NCBI RefSeq assembly: GCF_047123815.1
Contig: NZ_CP138920.1
Span: forward strand, 1 to 64,000
Reading direction: 5' to 3'
Length of the DNA stretch: 64,000 nt
DNA from: Maricaulis sp017643475
GTDB taxonomy: Bacteria > Pseudomonadota > Alphaproteobacteria > Caulobacterales > Maricaulaceae
This document shows, in pieces, positions 8,522 to 17,273 of the stretch (positions are counted from its first letter, which is position 1; the number at the start of each line of letters is the position of its first letter). Position numbers and translations under genes: made by a program. A model generated the notes under the pieces. That model saw only the letters and a list, made by a program, of their open reading frames with translations. It had not been told where the DNA came from and ran no database searches.

Positions 8522-10461
8522 CGGTTGGCGTTGGAATCGCGGCCCAGTGCCTGGTCAACCAGACGGGCGTCGATGCCACCTTCTTCGTCCTGACCATATT
8601 CTGCAAGCAGCGCTGCCTGGGTCATGATCAACATGTCCTCCTGCATCTCGCCAAGAATGGTCGTGCTGAGCAGCCCCATCTCCCCGAGTGCCGCTGCGGC
8701 CGGATCCACGTGTACAATGTCGTCGACAACGAGGATGACCCGAAGGCCATCACCTGTTCCCGATGCGATGACCGGTTGACCGGGTTCGGCGAAGAAAGCT
8801 TCCCGAATGACTGTCCCGGCGAATTCGCCTGCGCTTTCGTCACGTTTCAGTGTAGCGGTCTCGACCCGGCCTCCAGAGGTCAGCGCGACGATATCCATGT
8901 CCTCGCCAGCCTCGAGCTGGGCGAGGGCCTCCTCGGCGCGCGCCTGTAGCTGAATGCCGATCTGGGACTGGCGCCACAGTATTTCCGCTTCTTCGCGAAC
9001 CTCGGAGAGTTCCAGATCACGACTTTCGACGATGCTGTCGACGCGAACAATGAAGAAATCGGTGTCATTGAACTGCTGCATATCGGTCGCAAGCCCTTCG
9101 AACTGATCGAAGGCGGACGGCAGGATGTCAGCCGAAAGAGCGGCGTAGCGCGGGAAGTTGAATTCACGATCCGCACCACGTGCGACGCGATCCATAGGGG
9201 CGAACATTTCCAGCGGGCTCCCCGAGGCCGCAGCGGCTTCCTCCAGGGTGGCGCCGGAATCGAGAGCGTCCTGGAACAAGCCCATTGTGTTGTACATGAC
9301 GTCGAGTGCCTGTTCGCGCGCAGCAGCCTGGCGCAGTTCGGGCAATTGCTCCTGGAAGGACGGTGTCACCGCATCCGTACCGCTGGTGACCTGTACGGCG
9401 TAGGTGGCAAAGGCGCCTTCCACGACGATCGTTTCACCTACGGCGGCAGCGAAGACGGCGTCAGCCAGCGCCTGATCTGGCACCTGGTAGGCAAGCGACT
9501 CAGTCTGTTCAAACGGTGCCGGCAGGCCGAGATCGTTGGCGATGTCCAAAGCGACTTCGCCGGCGGTGAGACGATCCACGACCTGGCTGGCCGTTTCAGT
9601 GTCGTTGACGACGAGCTGGAGGAAACCGCGTGTTGCCGGCGTGCCGATTTGTCCCGTCTCGAGCTGATAATCATAAAACTCGCGCAGCGGTTCTTCGTCG
9701 ACGGTCTCGTTGGCAGTGAAGTCATCGAGCTGGAAACGAACGAGCGTGATCCCGCGTAGTTCCGTGCCGGTGAAGACAGGCAGGCCCAGCTGATCAGTCG
9801 CTTGCCGGTTTTCATCGATGAATGCCTGAAGCTCTTCATCGGTGGGCGGCTCGATCGCGTCTGCGGTGGAAGCATCAATGAACAATCCCCGCATGGACCG
9901 ACGCTCCTCGGTCACTCGATAGCGGTTACTGGCAAATTCAGCGGGAACGGAAATTCCGCCAGCCAGCGTCGAGGTGAATTGGGCTCTGAGCACATCATCC
10001 GCCAGCTCTTCCTCGAACTGACGTGGTGTGTAGCCGAGCTGCCGCAGATACTCGCGACCGGCTGCAAAACTGTATTCGCCCGTTGCAGGGTCCTGGAAAA
10101 TGTCAAACTGCGAAGCGGCTTCCAGCAAGGCCTGGTCAGAGACAGACAGGCCAAGTTCTTCAGCCTTGGCAGAAAAGGCGGCAAGCACGATTAGACGATT
10201 GAGAACCTGGTTTTCCCGTTCTTCAGCGAGGGCCTGCTCGCGCGTGAAGGTCGGATCCTGCTGCTGGATATTGCGGATCTCGCTTTCGAAAGCGCGCGAG
10301 AACTGGCTGACACTGACTTGCTGATTGCCAACGACGGCAATCGCGGTTCCGGTTCCCGTAAAGACGCCTCCGACGCCGGTCAGGGCGAAGGCGAGAACGA
10401 GAAGTCCAATGATAACAATCGCCCAGGGTGATTTGGCGAAAGCTCGTAGCAGGGTCAGCAT
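8518..10461 (-). CDS. ppiD: PpiD-type periplasmic peptidyl-prolyl isomerase/chaperone
   Basis: A 647-residue inner-membrane-anchored folding factor. The N-terminus has one membrane segment (about residues 12-34) in the PpiD-typical context LLRAFAKSPWAIVIIG. A long SurA_N-like helical region follows (about 40-240) with the conserved QFSRAFESEI and the Q-rich segment. The parvulin-like domain and C-terminal helical part lie at about 240-640. The parvulin motif is weak, as in many PpiD proteins, so it may act mainly as a chaperone at the Sec translocon. It is divergent from tpiA and overlaps trpE by four bases, so PpiD and TrpE are probably cotranscribed. Confidence 0.88.
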   Translation of the reverse strand: MLTLLRAFAKSPWAIVIIGLLVLAFALTGVGGVFTGTGTAIAVVGNQQVSVSQFSRAFESEIRNIQQQDPTFTREQALAEERENQVLNRLIVLAAFSAKAEELGLSVSDQALLEAASQFDIFQDPATGEYSFAAGREYLRQLGYTPRQFEEELADDVLRAQFTSTLAGGISVPAEFASNRYRVTEERRSMRGLFIDASTADAIEPPTDEELQAFIDENRQATDQLGLPVFTGTELRGITLVRFQLDDFTANETVDEEPLREFYDYQLETGQIGTPATRGFLQLVVNDTETASQVVDRLTAGEVALDIANDLGLPAPFEQTESLAYQVPDQALADAVFAAAVGETIVVEGAFATYAVQVTSGTDAVTPSFQEQLPELRQAAAREQALDVMYNTMGLFQDALDSGATLEEAAAASGSPLEMFAPMDRVARGADREFNFPRYAALSADILPSAFDQFEGLATDMQQFNDTDFFIVRVDSIVESRDLELSEVREEAEILWRQSQIGIQLQARAEEALAQLEAGEDMDIVALTSGGRVETATLKRDESAGEFAGTVIREAFFAEPGQPVIASGTGDGLRVILVVDDIVHVDPAAAALGEMGLLSTTILGEMQEDMLIMTQAALLAEYGQDEEGGIDARLVDQALGRDSNANR

Positions 10462-10617
10462 TGTACACAGGCCTTAAGAATAGTGAGAGCGGGAACGTAG
10501 CGACACACCCATTGGGATACAAGCGCTCTGGGCTGTGGTTGAAGCATTGCCTCACATGGGCTCCCGCCGTAATGCTGGTTCGATAACATATCGGCATCGC
10601 GACAACTTGGGGGAGAC

Positions 10618-11343
10618 ATGGCGCGGCAACTCATCGCTGGCAATTGGAAGATGAACGGGCTCAGTAGCCAACTCAGCTTCTTTGACGATCTCGTGAATGC
10701 TGTCGGCGACAGTCCAGCCGAGCTGTTGATCTGTCCTCCGGCAACTCTGATCGAGCGCTGTTCCCGAGCCGCCGACGGCAGCGGGATCGCAATCGGTGCC
10801 CAGGATTGTCACGTCAGTGCAAGTGGCGCCCATACCGGAGATCTTTCCGTTGCCATGCTGGCGGACGCCGGAGCGCGCTTCGTGATTCTCGGACATTCCG
10901 AGCGCCGGGCTGATCATGGGGAAACCAGCGCCGAGGTTAAGGCGAAAGCCGAAGCTGTACTCGCGGGTGGGCTGACATCGATAATCTGCGTGGGCGAGAC
11001 ATTGGAACAGAGGGAGCAGGGCAACGCCGAAACCGTCGTTACCGAGCAATTGCTGGCGTCCCTTCCGGAAAATGCCGGGGACAGGTGCGAGATTGCCTAC
11101 GAGCCTGTCTGGGCCATCGGAACTGGCCGCACGGCCTCGTCAGCAGACATTGTCGCCATGCACGGCGCTCTGAAGGCGGCGCTTCCGGCGGGCGTCAGTG
11201 CTCGCATCCTGTATGGCGGATCGGTGAAGCCCCAGAATGCCGAAGAGATACTCGGGCTCGACAACGTTGACGGTGCGCTCGTCGGCGGGGCCAGTCTGAA
11301 TCCGGTGGACTTTGCTGGCATCATAAAAAATACAAGGTGTTGA
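10618..11343 (+). CDS. tpiA: Triosephosphate isomerase
   Basis: Interconverts dihydroxyacetone phosphate and glyceraldehyde 3-phosphate in glycolysis and gluconeogenesis. The 241-residue TIM barrel has Lys11 (GNWKMN), the electrophile His93 (ILGHSERR) and the catalytic base Glu162 (AYEPVWAIGTG). The phosphate-binding YGGSVKP and GGASL loops are present near the C-terminus. A GGGGG run (CTTGGGGGAGAC) just before the ATG is a good ribosome binding site. It is divergent from ppiD. Confidence 0.98.
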   Translation: MARQLIAGNWKMNGLSSQLSFFDDLVNAVGDSPAELLICPPATLIERCSRAADGSGIAIGAQDCHVSASGAHTGDLSVAMLADAGARFVILGHSERRADHGETSAEVKAKAEAVLAGGLTSIICVGETLEQREQGNAETVVTEQLLASLPENAGDRCEIAYEPVWAIGTGRTASSADIVAMHGALKAALPAGVSARILYGGSVKPQNAEEILGLDNVDGALVGGASLNPVDFAGIIKNTRC

Positions 11344-11430
11344 AGGGCTGGTAAGGCGATTGAAACCAATTGAATCCATGATGCTCATTCGTTTGTCCTG
11401 AGTATTCGCCTTAACGGAGCTCCCCAGCGC

Positions 11431-12450
11431 ATGGCCGAACCCGACTACGCCCGAGCCCCAGTTCTTCTGTTTGATCCCGTTCATGCCAACCAGCGAACGA
11501 CGCGTTATGCGCTTTTCGAAATCGGTTTTCGGCAGATTGAGTGTGTGTCGACACTGGAAGATCTGAAGGCCGGGATCACGGACAGCAATCCGCTGATGAT
11601 CGTCGCCGAAAGCAGCGCAACCGATGCTGATGTGTTTCGAATTGTACGTTCAATCCGGCGTTCTGAACTGGGGAATAACCCCTTCGTCGTGATCCTGTTG
11701 ACAACATGGAGCCGGGACACGCTGCATATCCGCAAAGCCATCGAGTGCGGTGCCGATGATCTCATCGTGAGGCCGTTCTCGACCATGTTTGCCGAAGAAC
11801 GTGTCCGCACCCTGATCAAGGGACGCAAGAGTTTCATCGTGACCAGCGATTATATCGGCCCCGATCGGCGCAAGGCCAATGACCGGTCTTCCTCCGCTCA
11901 GTCGCTGGAGGTCCCCAATCTTCTACAGGCTGTCGTCGAGGGTGATACCGAAGCGCTGGCCAAGGGAAGCCAGTGGATCCAGGCGGCAAAATCGACTGTC
12001 AACGCGGAACGTATTCGCCGGGTTGCCATGCGCATTGTGGTGGGAGTCGAGCTGTTCCTGTCTGGAGCCAAGGACGGGGCGACACCTAAACTGGACCTGG
12101 AGGACATGGCCAAGACGGCGCGCGAGCTGCGGGCCCAGATGATCAAGGCCAACCGCGCTGAGGCTGCGGAAGTGGCCCAGGCACTCATCGACCAGATCGG
12201 TGCAATCAATCCAGCAGAAGTCTCGCCGGCCACGCTCAAACTGGTCAAGGAATTGTCGATGGGCGCCTATGCGGCCTTTGCCAATGGAGATGGCCTGGAG
12301 AAATCCCGTGACGAGATCGACCGTACGGTTGCCAGCCTGCGTAAACGCCTGCAGGCGCGCGCTGCTGCAGTCCAGGCTCAGCAAGCAGCGCAAGCAGCAG
12401 ATGATGCTGGCCAAGGCGAACAAGCTGCTATAAAACGCGCCGCCATGTAA
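11431..12450 (+). CDS. Receiver-like protein with degenerate phosphorylation site
   Basis: A 339-residue cytoplasmic protein. Residues about 10-130 have the fold pattern of a CheY-like receiver (VLLFD, LMIVAES, VVILLTT, GADDLIVRPF). The key residues are altered: only one acidic residue (Asp15) precedes helix 1, the phosphoacceptor position is Glu60, and the invariant Lys is Arg114. Phosphorylation in the usual way is therefore doubtful. A YIGPDRRK motif follows at about residue 142. The C-terminal 200 residues are helical with an Ala/Gln-rich tail, and I do not recognise a DNA-binding output domain. It lies between tpiA and secG. Its role may be protein-protein signalling; this is inference. 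Confidence 0.6.
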   Translation: MAEPDYARAPVLLFDPVHANQRTTRYALFEIGFRQIECVSTLEDLKAGITDSNPLMIVAESSATDADVFRIVRSIRRSELGNNPFVVILLTTWSRDTLHIRKAIECGADDLIVRPFSTMFAEERVRTLIKGRKSFIVTSDYIGPDRRKANDRSSSAQSLEVPNLLQAVVEGDTEALAKGSQWIQAAKSTVNAERIRRVAMRIVVGVELFLSGAKDGATPKLDLEDMAKTARELRAQMIKANRAEAAEVAQALIDQIGAINPAEVSPATLKLVKELSMGAYAAFANGDGLEKSRDEIDRTVASLRKRLQARAAAVQAQQAAQAADDAGQGEQAAIKRAAM

Positions 12451-12494
12451 ATTCGTCCCTATATGGTGGACGAAGACAGAGAACGGCGAGTTTC

Positions 12495-12815
12495 ATGACA
12501 ACGGTACTGCTCATCATTCAGCTTCTGGTCGCGGCAGCCCTGATCGCGGTTATTCTCCTTCAGCGTTCTGAAGGTGGCGCGCTCGGTATGGGTGGCGGCG
12601 GCGGTGGTGGTGCCGGTGGCATGATGACCGGCCGCGGCGCGGCAAACCTGCTGACCCGAACCACGATGGTGCTCGCTGCGGTCTTCATCGGCAACTCGAT
12701 CGCTCTGGCCATTCTGACCGGCGCTGATTCCGGTGATAATCTGCGTCTGGACCAGGACTTCGACACTCCGGTGGTCGAAGAAGAGGCAACTGATCAGGTT
12801 CCCACCGACGGCTAG
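12495..12815 (+). CDS. secG: Protein translocase subunit SecG
   Basis: A small component of the SecYEG channel. The 106-residue protein has two membrane segments (about 3-22 and 53-75) joined by a glycine-rich loop starting RSEGGALGMGGG. That loop is the family hallmark. The acidic C-terminal tail is of variable type. It lies between the receiver-like gene and pyrG; secG beside tpiA and pyrG is a common alphaproteobacterial order. Confidence 0.96.
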   Translation: MTTVLLIIQLLVAAALIAVILLQRSEGGALGMGGGGGGGAGGMMTGRGAANLLTRTTMVLAAVFIGNSIALAILTGADSGDNLRLDQDFDTPVVEEEATDQVPTDG

Positions 12816-12890
12816 TCCGTATCAAATTTTACCTGAAAAGCTCACATCGCGTCTTTCGGCGCGAACGAATCTCGGATACTGAGACGGCCC

Positions 12891-14519
12891 ATGCCGCGTT
12901 ATATCTTTATCACTGGCGGCGTGGTCTCCTCGCTTGGAAAAGGCCTCGCCTCCGCCGCTATGGGCGCTCTGCTGCAGGCTCGTGGATATAAAGTCCGCCT
13001 GCGCAAGCTGGACCCTTATCTCAATGTCGACCCGGGCACGATGTCGCCCTATCAGCATGGCGAGTGTTATGTGACCGATGATGGTGCGGAAACGGACCTT
13101 GATCTCGGGCATTATGAACGTTTCACCGGAGTGCCGGCGAGCCAGTCCGACAATATCACCACGGGCCGAATCTATTCGCGAATCATCGAACGCGAACGCC
13201 GCGGCGATTATCTCGGCGCGACGGTGCAGGTCATCCCGCACGTGACTGACCAGATCAAGCAATTCGTCCTGTCTGACGCGGGCGATGTCGATTTTGTTCT
13301 CTGCGAGATCGGTGGCACTGTTGGTGATATCGAAGGCCTGCCCTTCTTCGAGGCCATTCGCCAGCTGGGCCAGGAACTCGGCCCCGACAATGCCGTCTTC
13401 GTTCACGTCACGCTGCTGCCCTTTATCAAGGCAGCCGGCGAGATGAAGACCAAGCCGACCCAGCACTCCGTCAAGGAGTTGCGCTCGATCGGCATCCAGC
13501 CGGATATTCTTCTGTGTCGATGTGAAATCCCGATCACGCCAGGCGACAAACGCAAGATCGGTCAGTTTTGTAATGTCCGTGAAAGCGCTGTGATCGAAGG
13601 CCGTGATGCGCGCTCTCTTTACGATGTGCCGCTGGAATATCACCGTCAGGGGCTGGACCGCGAGGTCTTGCGCTGTTTCGGCCTGGAAGACGCGCCAGCA
13701 CCGGACCTGACTCGCTGGGAGACGATCTCTCAAGCGATTGCAGAGCCGGATGGCGAAGTCACCATTGGTGTTGTCGGCAAGTATGTTGGCCTTCTGGACG
13801 CCTACAAATCCCTCATCGAGGCCCTCCATCACGGCGGGATCGCCAATGGTGTGAAGGTCAATCTCAAATGGCTCGATAGTGAGCAGTTCGAGAATGATGG
13901 GCCTGTTGAACCGCTCGAGGATGTTCACGCTGTCCTGGTCCCCGGTGGCTTTGGCGAACGTGGCGTGGAAGGCAAGATCGCTGCGGCGAAGTTTGCACGC
14001 GAGCGCAAGGTGCCGTTCTTCGGCATTTGTTACGGCATGCAGATGGCCGTCATCGAGGCCGCACGCAATCTGGCGGGCATCGATGATGCCATGTCGACGG
14101 AATTCTCCGAAAAGGGAACGTCCATCATCGGCCTGCTGACCGAGTGGACCCGTGGCAATGAAGTCGAGACCCGTTCCAGTGATGGGGACATGGGTGGGAC
14201 GATGCGCCTGGGCGCTTATCCGGCTGTGTTGGGCGAGGGCACGCGCGTGCGTGACATCTATGGTTCCGCGCACATCGAGGAACGCCATCGTCACCGTTAC
14301 GAGGTCAATGTCGCCTATCGCGACCAGCTCGAGCAGTCCGGCCTGAAATTCTCCGGACTTTCGCCGGATGGCGTCCTGCCCGAGATTGTCGAGATCGAGG
14401 ACCATCCCTGGTTCATCGGCGTCCAGTTCCACCCGGAGCTGAAATCACGCCCCTTCGAGCCGCACCCGCTGTTCGCCAGCTTTGTCGGTGCCGCGCTCGA
14501 ACAGAGCCGCATGGTGTAA
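12891..14519 (+). CDS. pyrG: CTP synthase
   Basis: Makes CTP from UTP, ATP and glutamine. The 542-residue enzyme has an N-terminal amidoligase domain (1-270) beginning PRYIFITGGVVSSLGKG, with the P-loop-like GGVVSSLGKG and DPYLNVDPGTM signatures. The C-terminal class I glutamine amidotransferase domain has the nucleophile Cys380 (FGICYGMQ) and His514/Glu516 (QFHPE). Length and motifs are fully typical. It sits downstream of secG and upstream of a stem-loop. Confidence 0.98.
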   Translation: MPRYIFITGGVVSSLGKGLASAAMGALLQARGYKVRLRKLDPYLNVDPGTMSPYQHGECYVTDDGAETDLDLGHYERFTGVPASQSDNITTGRIYSRIIERERRGDYLGATVQVIPHVTDQIKQFVLSDAGDVDFVLCEIGGTVGDIEGLPFFEAIRQLGQELGPDNAVFVHVTLLPFIKAAGEMKTKPTQHSVKELRSIGIQPDILLCRCEIPITPGDKRKIGQFCNVRESAVIEGRDARSLYDVPLEYHRQGLDREVLRCFGLEDAPAPDLTRWETISQAIAEPDGEVTIGVVGKYVGLLDAYKSLIEALHHGGIANGVKVNLKWLDSEQFENDGPVEPLEDVHAVLVPGGFGERGVEGKIAAAKFARERKVPFFGICYGMQMAVIEAARNLAGIDDAMSTEFSEKGTSIIGLLTEWTRGNEVETRSSDGDMGGTMRLGAYPAVLGEGTRVRDIYGSAHIEERHRHRYEVNVAYRDQLEQSGLKFSGLSPDGVLPEIVEIEDHPWFIGVQFHPELKSRPFEPHPLFASFVGAALEQSRMV

Positions 14520-14530
14520 TTTTTCCCGGG

Positions 14531-14553
14531 GGGACGCATCCAAAACGCGTCCC
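14531..14553 (+). terminator. Stem-loop after pyrG
   Basis: GGGACGC pairs with GCGTCCC across a nine-base loop, 12 bases after the pyrG stop. There is no downstream T-run, so it is a weak candidate for a factor-independent terminator and may instead protect the 3' end of the message. A self-complementary GGATGCATCC lies immediately after it. Confidence 0.35.
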
Positions 14554-14630
14554 GGATGCATCCTATTGTCAGCTGCACTAGTTTCGCGCGTGCAGACAGG
14601 ACAAGTGTCGATAGTGACAGGGATGGAAAA

Positions 14631-15272
14631 ATGAAACTCTCAGCTTTTCTGGCAAGTGCGGCTGCCATAGCGATGACCTCGACGGCGATCGCGCAGGACA
14701 GCCAGAATGTAGATGTCGAAAGCTTTTCCCGAATTAATGCGGGCGGCGGATACCGTCTGGTCGTAACTCAGGGGGACAGTTACACGCTTCGCCTTGATGG
14801 CGACGGCGATGACTTCTCCAAGGTTGAGATCGATGTCCGCCGTGACGGCCTTTATATCGAGCAACAATCCCGCCTGTTCGGTCGCAATCGCGGCCTGGAC
14901 GTAACAGTGCATGTCACTGTGCCGTCTCTGGACGAGCTGGACTTCTCTCGCGGCCTGCGGGCTGACGTTGAGGGATTCGAGTTTTCTGCTCTTGAGGTGG
15001 ATGTCAGCACCGGAAGTTTCGTGTCTATGACAGGAAGTTGCGGTGAACTCGACGTCAGCGGTTCCACAGGTGCAGTTTTTGATGGTCGGGACCTGGAGTG
15101 CCAGATTGTTGACGTGTCGACGTCCACGGGTGCCTCAGCGCGCGTACACGCCGCTCAGTCGGTCGATGCCAGTGCTTCTCTCGGCGGAGACGTTGTTGTT
15201 TATGGCAGCCCGCGCTCTCACGACAGTTCCGAGACGATGGGCGGCAATGTCCGCTTTGACCGCAACGGCTGA
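14631..15272 (+). CDS. Secreted GIN-domain (DUF2807-like) protein
   Basis: A 213-residue exported protein. A signal peptide (MKLSAFLASAAAIAM, cleavage near AIAQ) is followed by an all-beta repeat domain. The motifs FSRINAGGGYRLVVTQGD, VEIDVRRDGLYIEQ and the serine/threonine-rich strands VDVSTGSF, LDVSGSTGAVF and VDVSTSTGA match the putative auto-transporter adhesin head (GIN) domain, a right-handed beta-helix-like fold. I start at 14631 because it begins the signal peptide. Function is unknown; such proteins are thought to sit at the cell surface or in the periplasm. It differs in repeat pattern from the 17-residue solenoid proteins at 28-33 kb. Confidence 0.68.
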   Translation: MKLSAFLASAAAIAMTSTAIAQDSQNVDVESFSRINAGGGYRLVVTQGDSYTLRLDGDGDDFSKVEIDVRRDGLYIEQQSRLFGRNRGLDVTVHVTVPSLDELDFSRGLRADVEGFEFSALEVDVSTGSFVSMTGSCGELDVSGSTGAVFDGRDLECQIVDVSTSTGASARVHAAQSVDASASLGGDVVVYGSPRSHDSSETMGGNVRFDRNG

Positions 15273-15291
15273 TCTAAGCCGCTGACAGCAT

Positions 15292-15317
15292 GGAGCGCAG
15301 GCAAGTGCTTGCGCTCC
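15292..15317 (+). terminator. Stem-loop after the GIN-domain gene
   Basis: GGAGCGCA pairs with TGCGCTCC around a ten-base loop, 20 bases after the stop codon. Cytosines, not thymines, follow, so termination is possible but not shown. Confidence 0.35.
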
Positions 15318-15400
15318 CCCTGCGAAGCAGGTATACGGCGCGGCTCGAATGGATGGCAAATCGCCGTCCCCAGACAGTTTTCTACACGGTGGAGAGGCTC

Positions 15401-15583
15401 ATGGCCGTCCCTAAGAGTAAAATCACAAAGATGAAGCGTGGCTTCCGTCGTAGCCACGATGCCCTGACGGCGTCTGCCTATGTCGAGGACAAGGACAGCG
15501 GTGAGCTGCGTCGTCCGCACCACATCGACCTGAAGTCCGGCATGTATCGCGGCCGTCAGATCCTGGATCCGCAGGACGACTAA
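15401..15583 (+). CDS. rpmF: 50S ribosomal protein L32
   Basis: A 60-residue basic ribosomal protein. The N-terminus MAVPKSKITKMKRG and the RRSHDAL segment are diagnostic of L32. It lacks the four zinc-binding cysteines, as in the cysteine-free L32 forms. I start at 15401, seven bases after a GGAGAGG ribosome binding site; the frame stays open upstream but the upstream residues are not L32-like. A strong terminator follows 25 bases after the stop. Confidence 0.97.
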   Translation: MAVPKSKITKMKRGFRRSHDALTASAYVEDKDSGELRRPHHIDLKSGMYRGRQILDPQDD

Positions 15584-15608
15584 GGTCTATGTGCCGTAAA
15601 GGTTCAAG

Positions 15609-15640
15609 AGCGCGGTTGGCTTTGGCCAGCCGCGCTTTTC
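15609..15640 (+). terminator. Intrinsic terminator after rpmF
   Basis: A 12-base stem (AGCGCGGTTGGC with GCCAGCCGCGCT, one G-T pair) and a TTTG loop are followed by TTTTC. It lies between rpmF and the convergent decarboxylase gene and ends the rpmF transcript. Confidence 0.88.
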
Positions 15641-15650
15641 TTGTTTCTGC

Positions 15651-17054
15651 CTAAATCCGCGTCGAGATTTCCTCGATGACGGCAATCGCTGTCTCCACAT
15701 CCTCCCGGCGGGTCTCGAACTGTCCGACCTGGAAGCGAATCACGAAATCGCCGCGGTGCTTCGTCTGAGTGAGATAAATTCGGCCATCATCATTGATGGC
15801 TTCCAGCAGCGCCATGCTGGCCTCATCGCCATCACGGCCCTCAGGTTCCCAGCGGAAGCTGAACAGACTGAAACGGCTGTTCGATGTGATCGTGAAACCA
15901 GGCAGGGCGGCAATCCTTTGTTCCGCTAGCTTTGCCCAGGCGATGTGATTGCGGATGCGTTCGCGCAAGCCCTCCAGTCCATAGCTGCGAATGAGAAACC
16001 AGAGCTTCAGTGCACGAAAACGGCGTCCTAGGGGCACTGTCCACTCGCTGTAATTGACGATCTCGTCCTGGCCGAGCGTTTCCAGATAGTCCGGGCGCAG
16101 ACCCAGCGTGCGCACCTGTTCTTCGGGGTGCCGCAGGAACTGGATCGAGCAATCAAACTGCGCGCCCAGCCATTTGTGCGGGTTGAATACAATCGAATCG
16201 GCGCGTTCAACGCCGCGCCAGTGAACCCGCTGTTCTTCACAGATCATCGCGGAACCGGCCCACGCTGCGTCGACATGGACGTAGAGCCCTTCGGTCTCGG
16301 CGATGTCCATGATAGCGTCTATCCTGTCGCAGGCTCCGATGGATGTGCCGCCCGTGCAGGCGACGATTCCGGCCGGCAGATATCCTGTTGCGCGATCTGA
16401 CTTGATCTGCGCTGCCAGAGCGTCGGGTTTCATCGACCAGTTCCCGTCGGTCTCGATCTTAATCAGATTGTCCTGACCGATGCCGGCGATCCAGACCGCC
16501 TTGTCGATGGAGGAATGGGTCTGGGCGGACGCATAGATTCGCGGTTGTCCCTGACCGGCAGCGCCGCTCTTGATGCCGGCCCAGTCCAGCGCGCGTTCGC
16601 GCATGGTCAGCACTGCGGCCAGTGTTGCTGAGGAGGCGCTGTCATGGATCACCCCCCGCAGGTTTTCTGGCAAGCCAAGGGCCTGACGCATCCATTCGAC
16701 CATGCGTGTTTCCATCTCGGTCGCTGCAGGAGAGGTCTGCCACAACATGCATTGCGCTGCGATTGCCGAGACCAATTGCTCCGCGAGCAGGGACGGCGGG
16801 GTTGTATTGGCTGGGAAATAGGCAAAGAAACGCGGGTGCTGCCAGTGGGTCATGCCTTCCGGGACGATGCGTTCGAAGTCCTTGAAGATCTCGGCCATGT
16901 CCTCGCCTGTCTCCGGAGGGGCAAGAGGAAGCTGGTGGAGCGTGTCTCCGGGCTGTGCCGGCGAGCGAACCGGTCGCTCCCTAAGGCCCTCGTAGTATTT
17001 TACCGTCCAGTCGACCAGGCGCTTGGCCCAGTCATGATACTCAGACATCAACAT
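15651..17054 (-). CDS. PLP-dependent group II amino acid decarboxylase
   Basis: A 467-residue fold-type I enzyme of the aromatic-L-amino-acid/tyrosine/glutamate decarboxylase family. The family signature HWQHPRFFAYFPANTTPPS is present near residue 69. The PLP aspartate lies in HVDAAWAGSA, and the Schiff-base lysine is Lys294 in NPHKWLG. The C-terminal domain is complete. The resemblance is closest to aromatic amino acid decarboxylases, but substrate choice cannot be read from sequence alone. It is divergent from eno with about 220 bases between, and convergent with rpmF. Confidence 0.88.
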   Translation of the reverse strand: MLMSEYHDWAKRLVDWTVKYYEGLRERPVRSPAQPGDTLHQLPLAPPETGEDMAEIFKDFERIVPEGMTHWQHPRFFAYFPANTTPPSLLAEQLVSAIAAQCMLWQTSPAATEMETRMVEWMRQALGLPENLRGVIHDSASSATLAAVLTMRERALDWAGIKSGAAGQGQPRIYASAQTHSSIDKAVWIAGIGQDNLIKIETDGNWSMKPDALAAQIKSDRATGYLPAGIVACTGGTSIGACDRIDAIMDIAETEGLYVHVDAAWAGSAMICEEQRVHWRGVERADSIVFNPHKWLGAQFDCSIQFLRHPEEQVRTLGLRPDYLETLGQDEIVNYSEWTVPLGRRFRALKLWFLIRSYGLEGLRERIRNHIAWAKLAEQRIAALPGFTITSNSRFSLFSFRWEPEGRDGDEASMALLEAINDDGRIYLTQTKHRGDFVIRFQVGQFETRREDVETAIAVIEEISTRI

Positions 17055-17273
17055 GGTGGTGTTTCTCCCCGATTTGGCCTCGTTGGTATCATGCGTCGGG
17101 AGGCGGGCAACGCCTGCGACAACCTCAAAACCGCAGCCGGGAAGCGGCTATGCGTAGATATCCTGCAGAAAAGGCGGCAGGTTTGCGCTAACACCAATTG
17201 AGAGCCCTTGCGTCGCATGAGTGCTGGGTTATGAAGCCCGCGAAAGACTTTCTTCCTGCGGAGTAATTCCAAC

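Noticed and set aside
12822..14432. Long open frame opposite pyrG (over 500 codons)
   Set aside because: It is the complement of a certain CTP synthase gene. Its composition follows from GC-rich codon use, and it has no family motif or ribosome binding site.
17200..17240. Enolase promoter (TTGCGT ... TTATGA)
   Set aside because: The spacer is 15 bases rather than about 17, and neither box is close enough to consensus to support a call.
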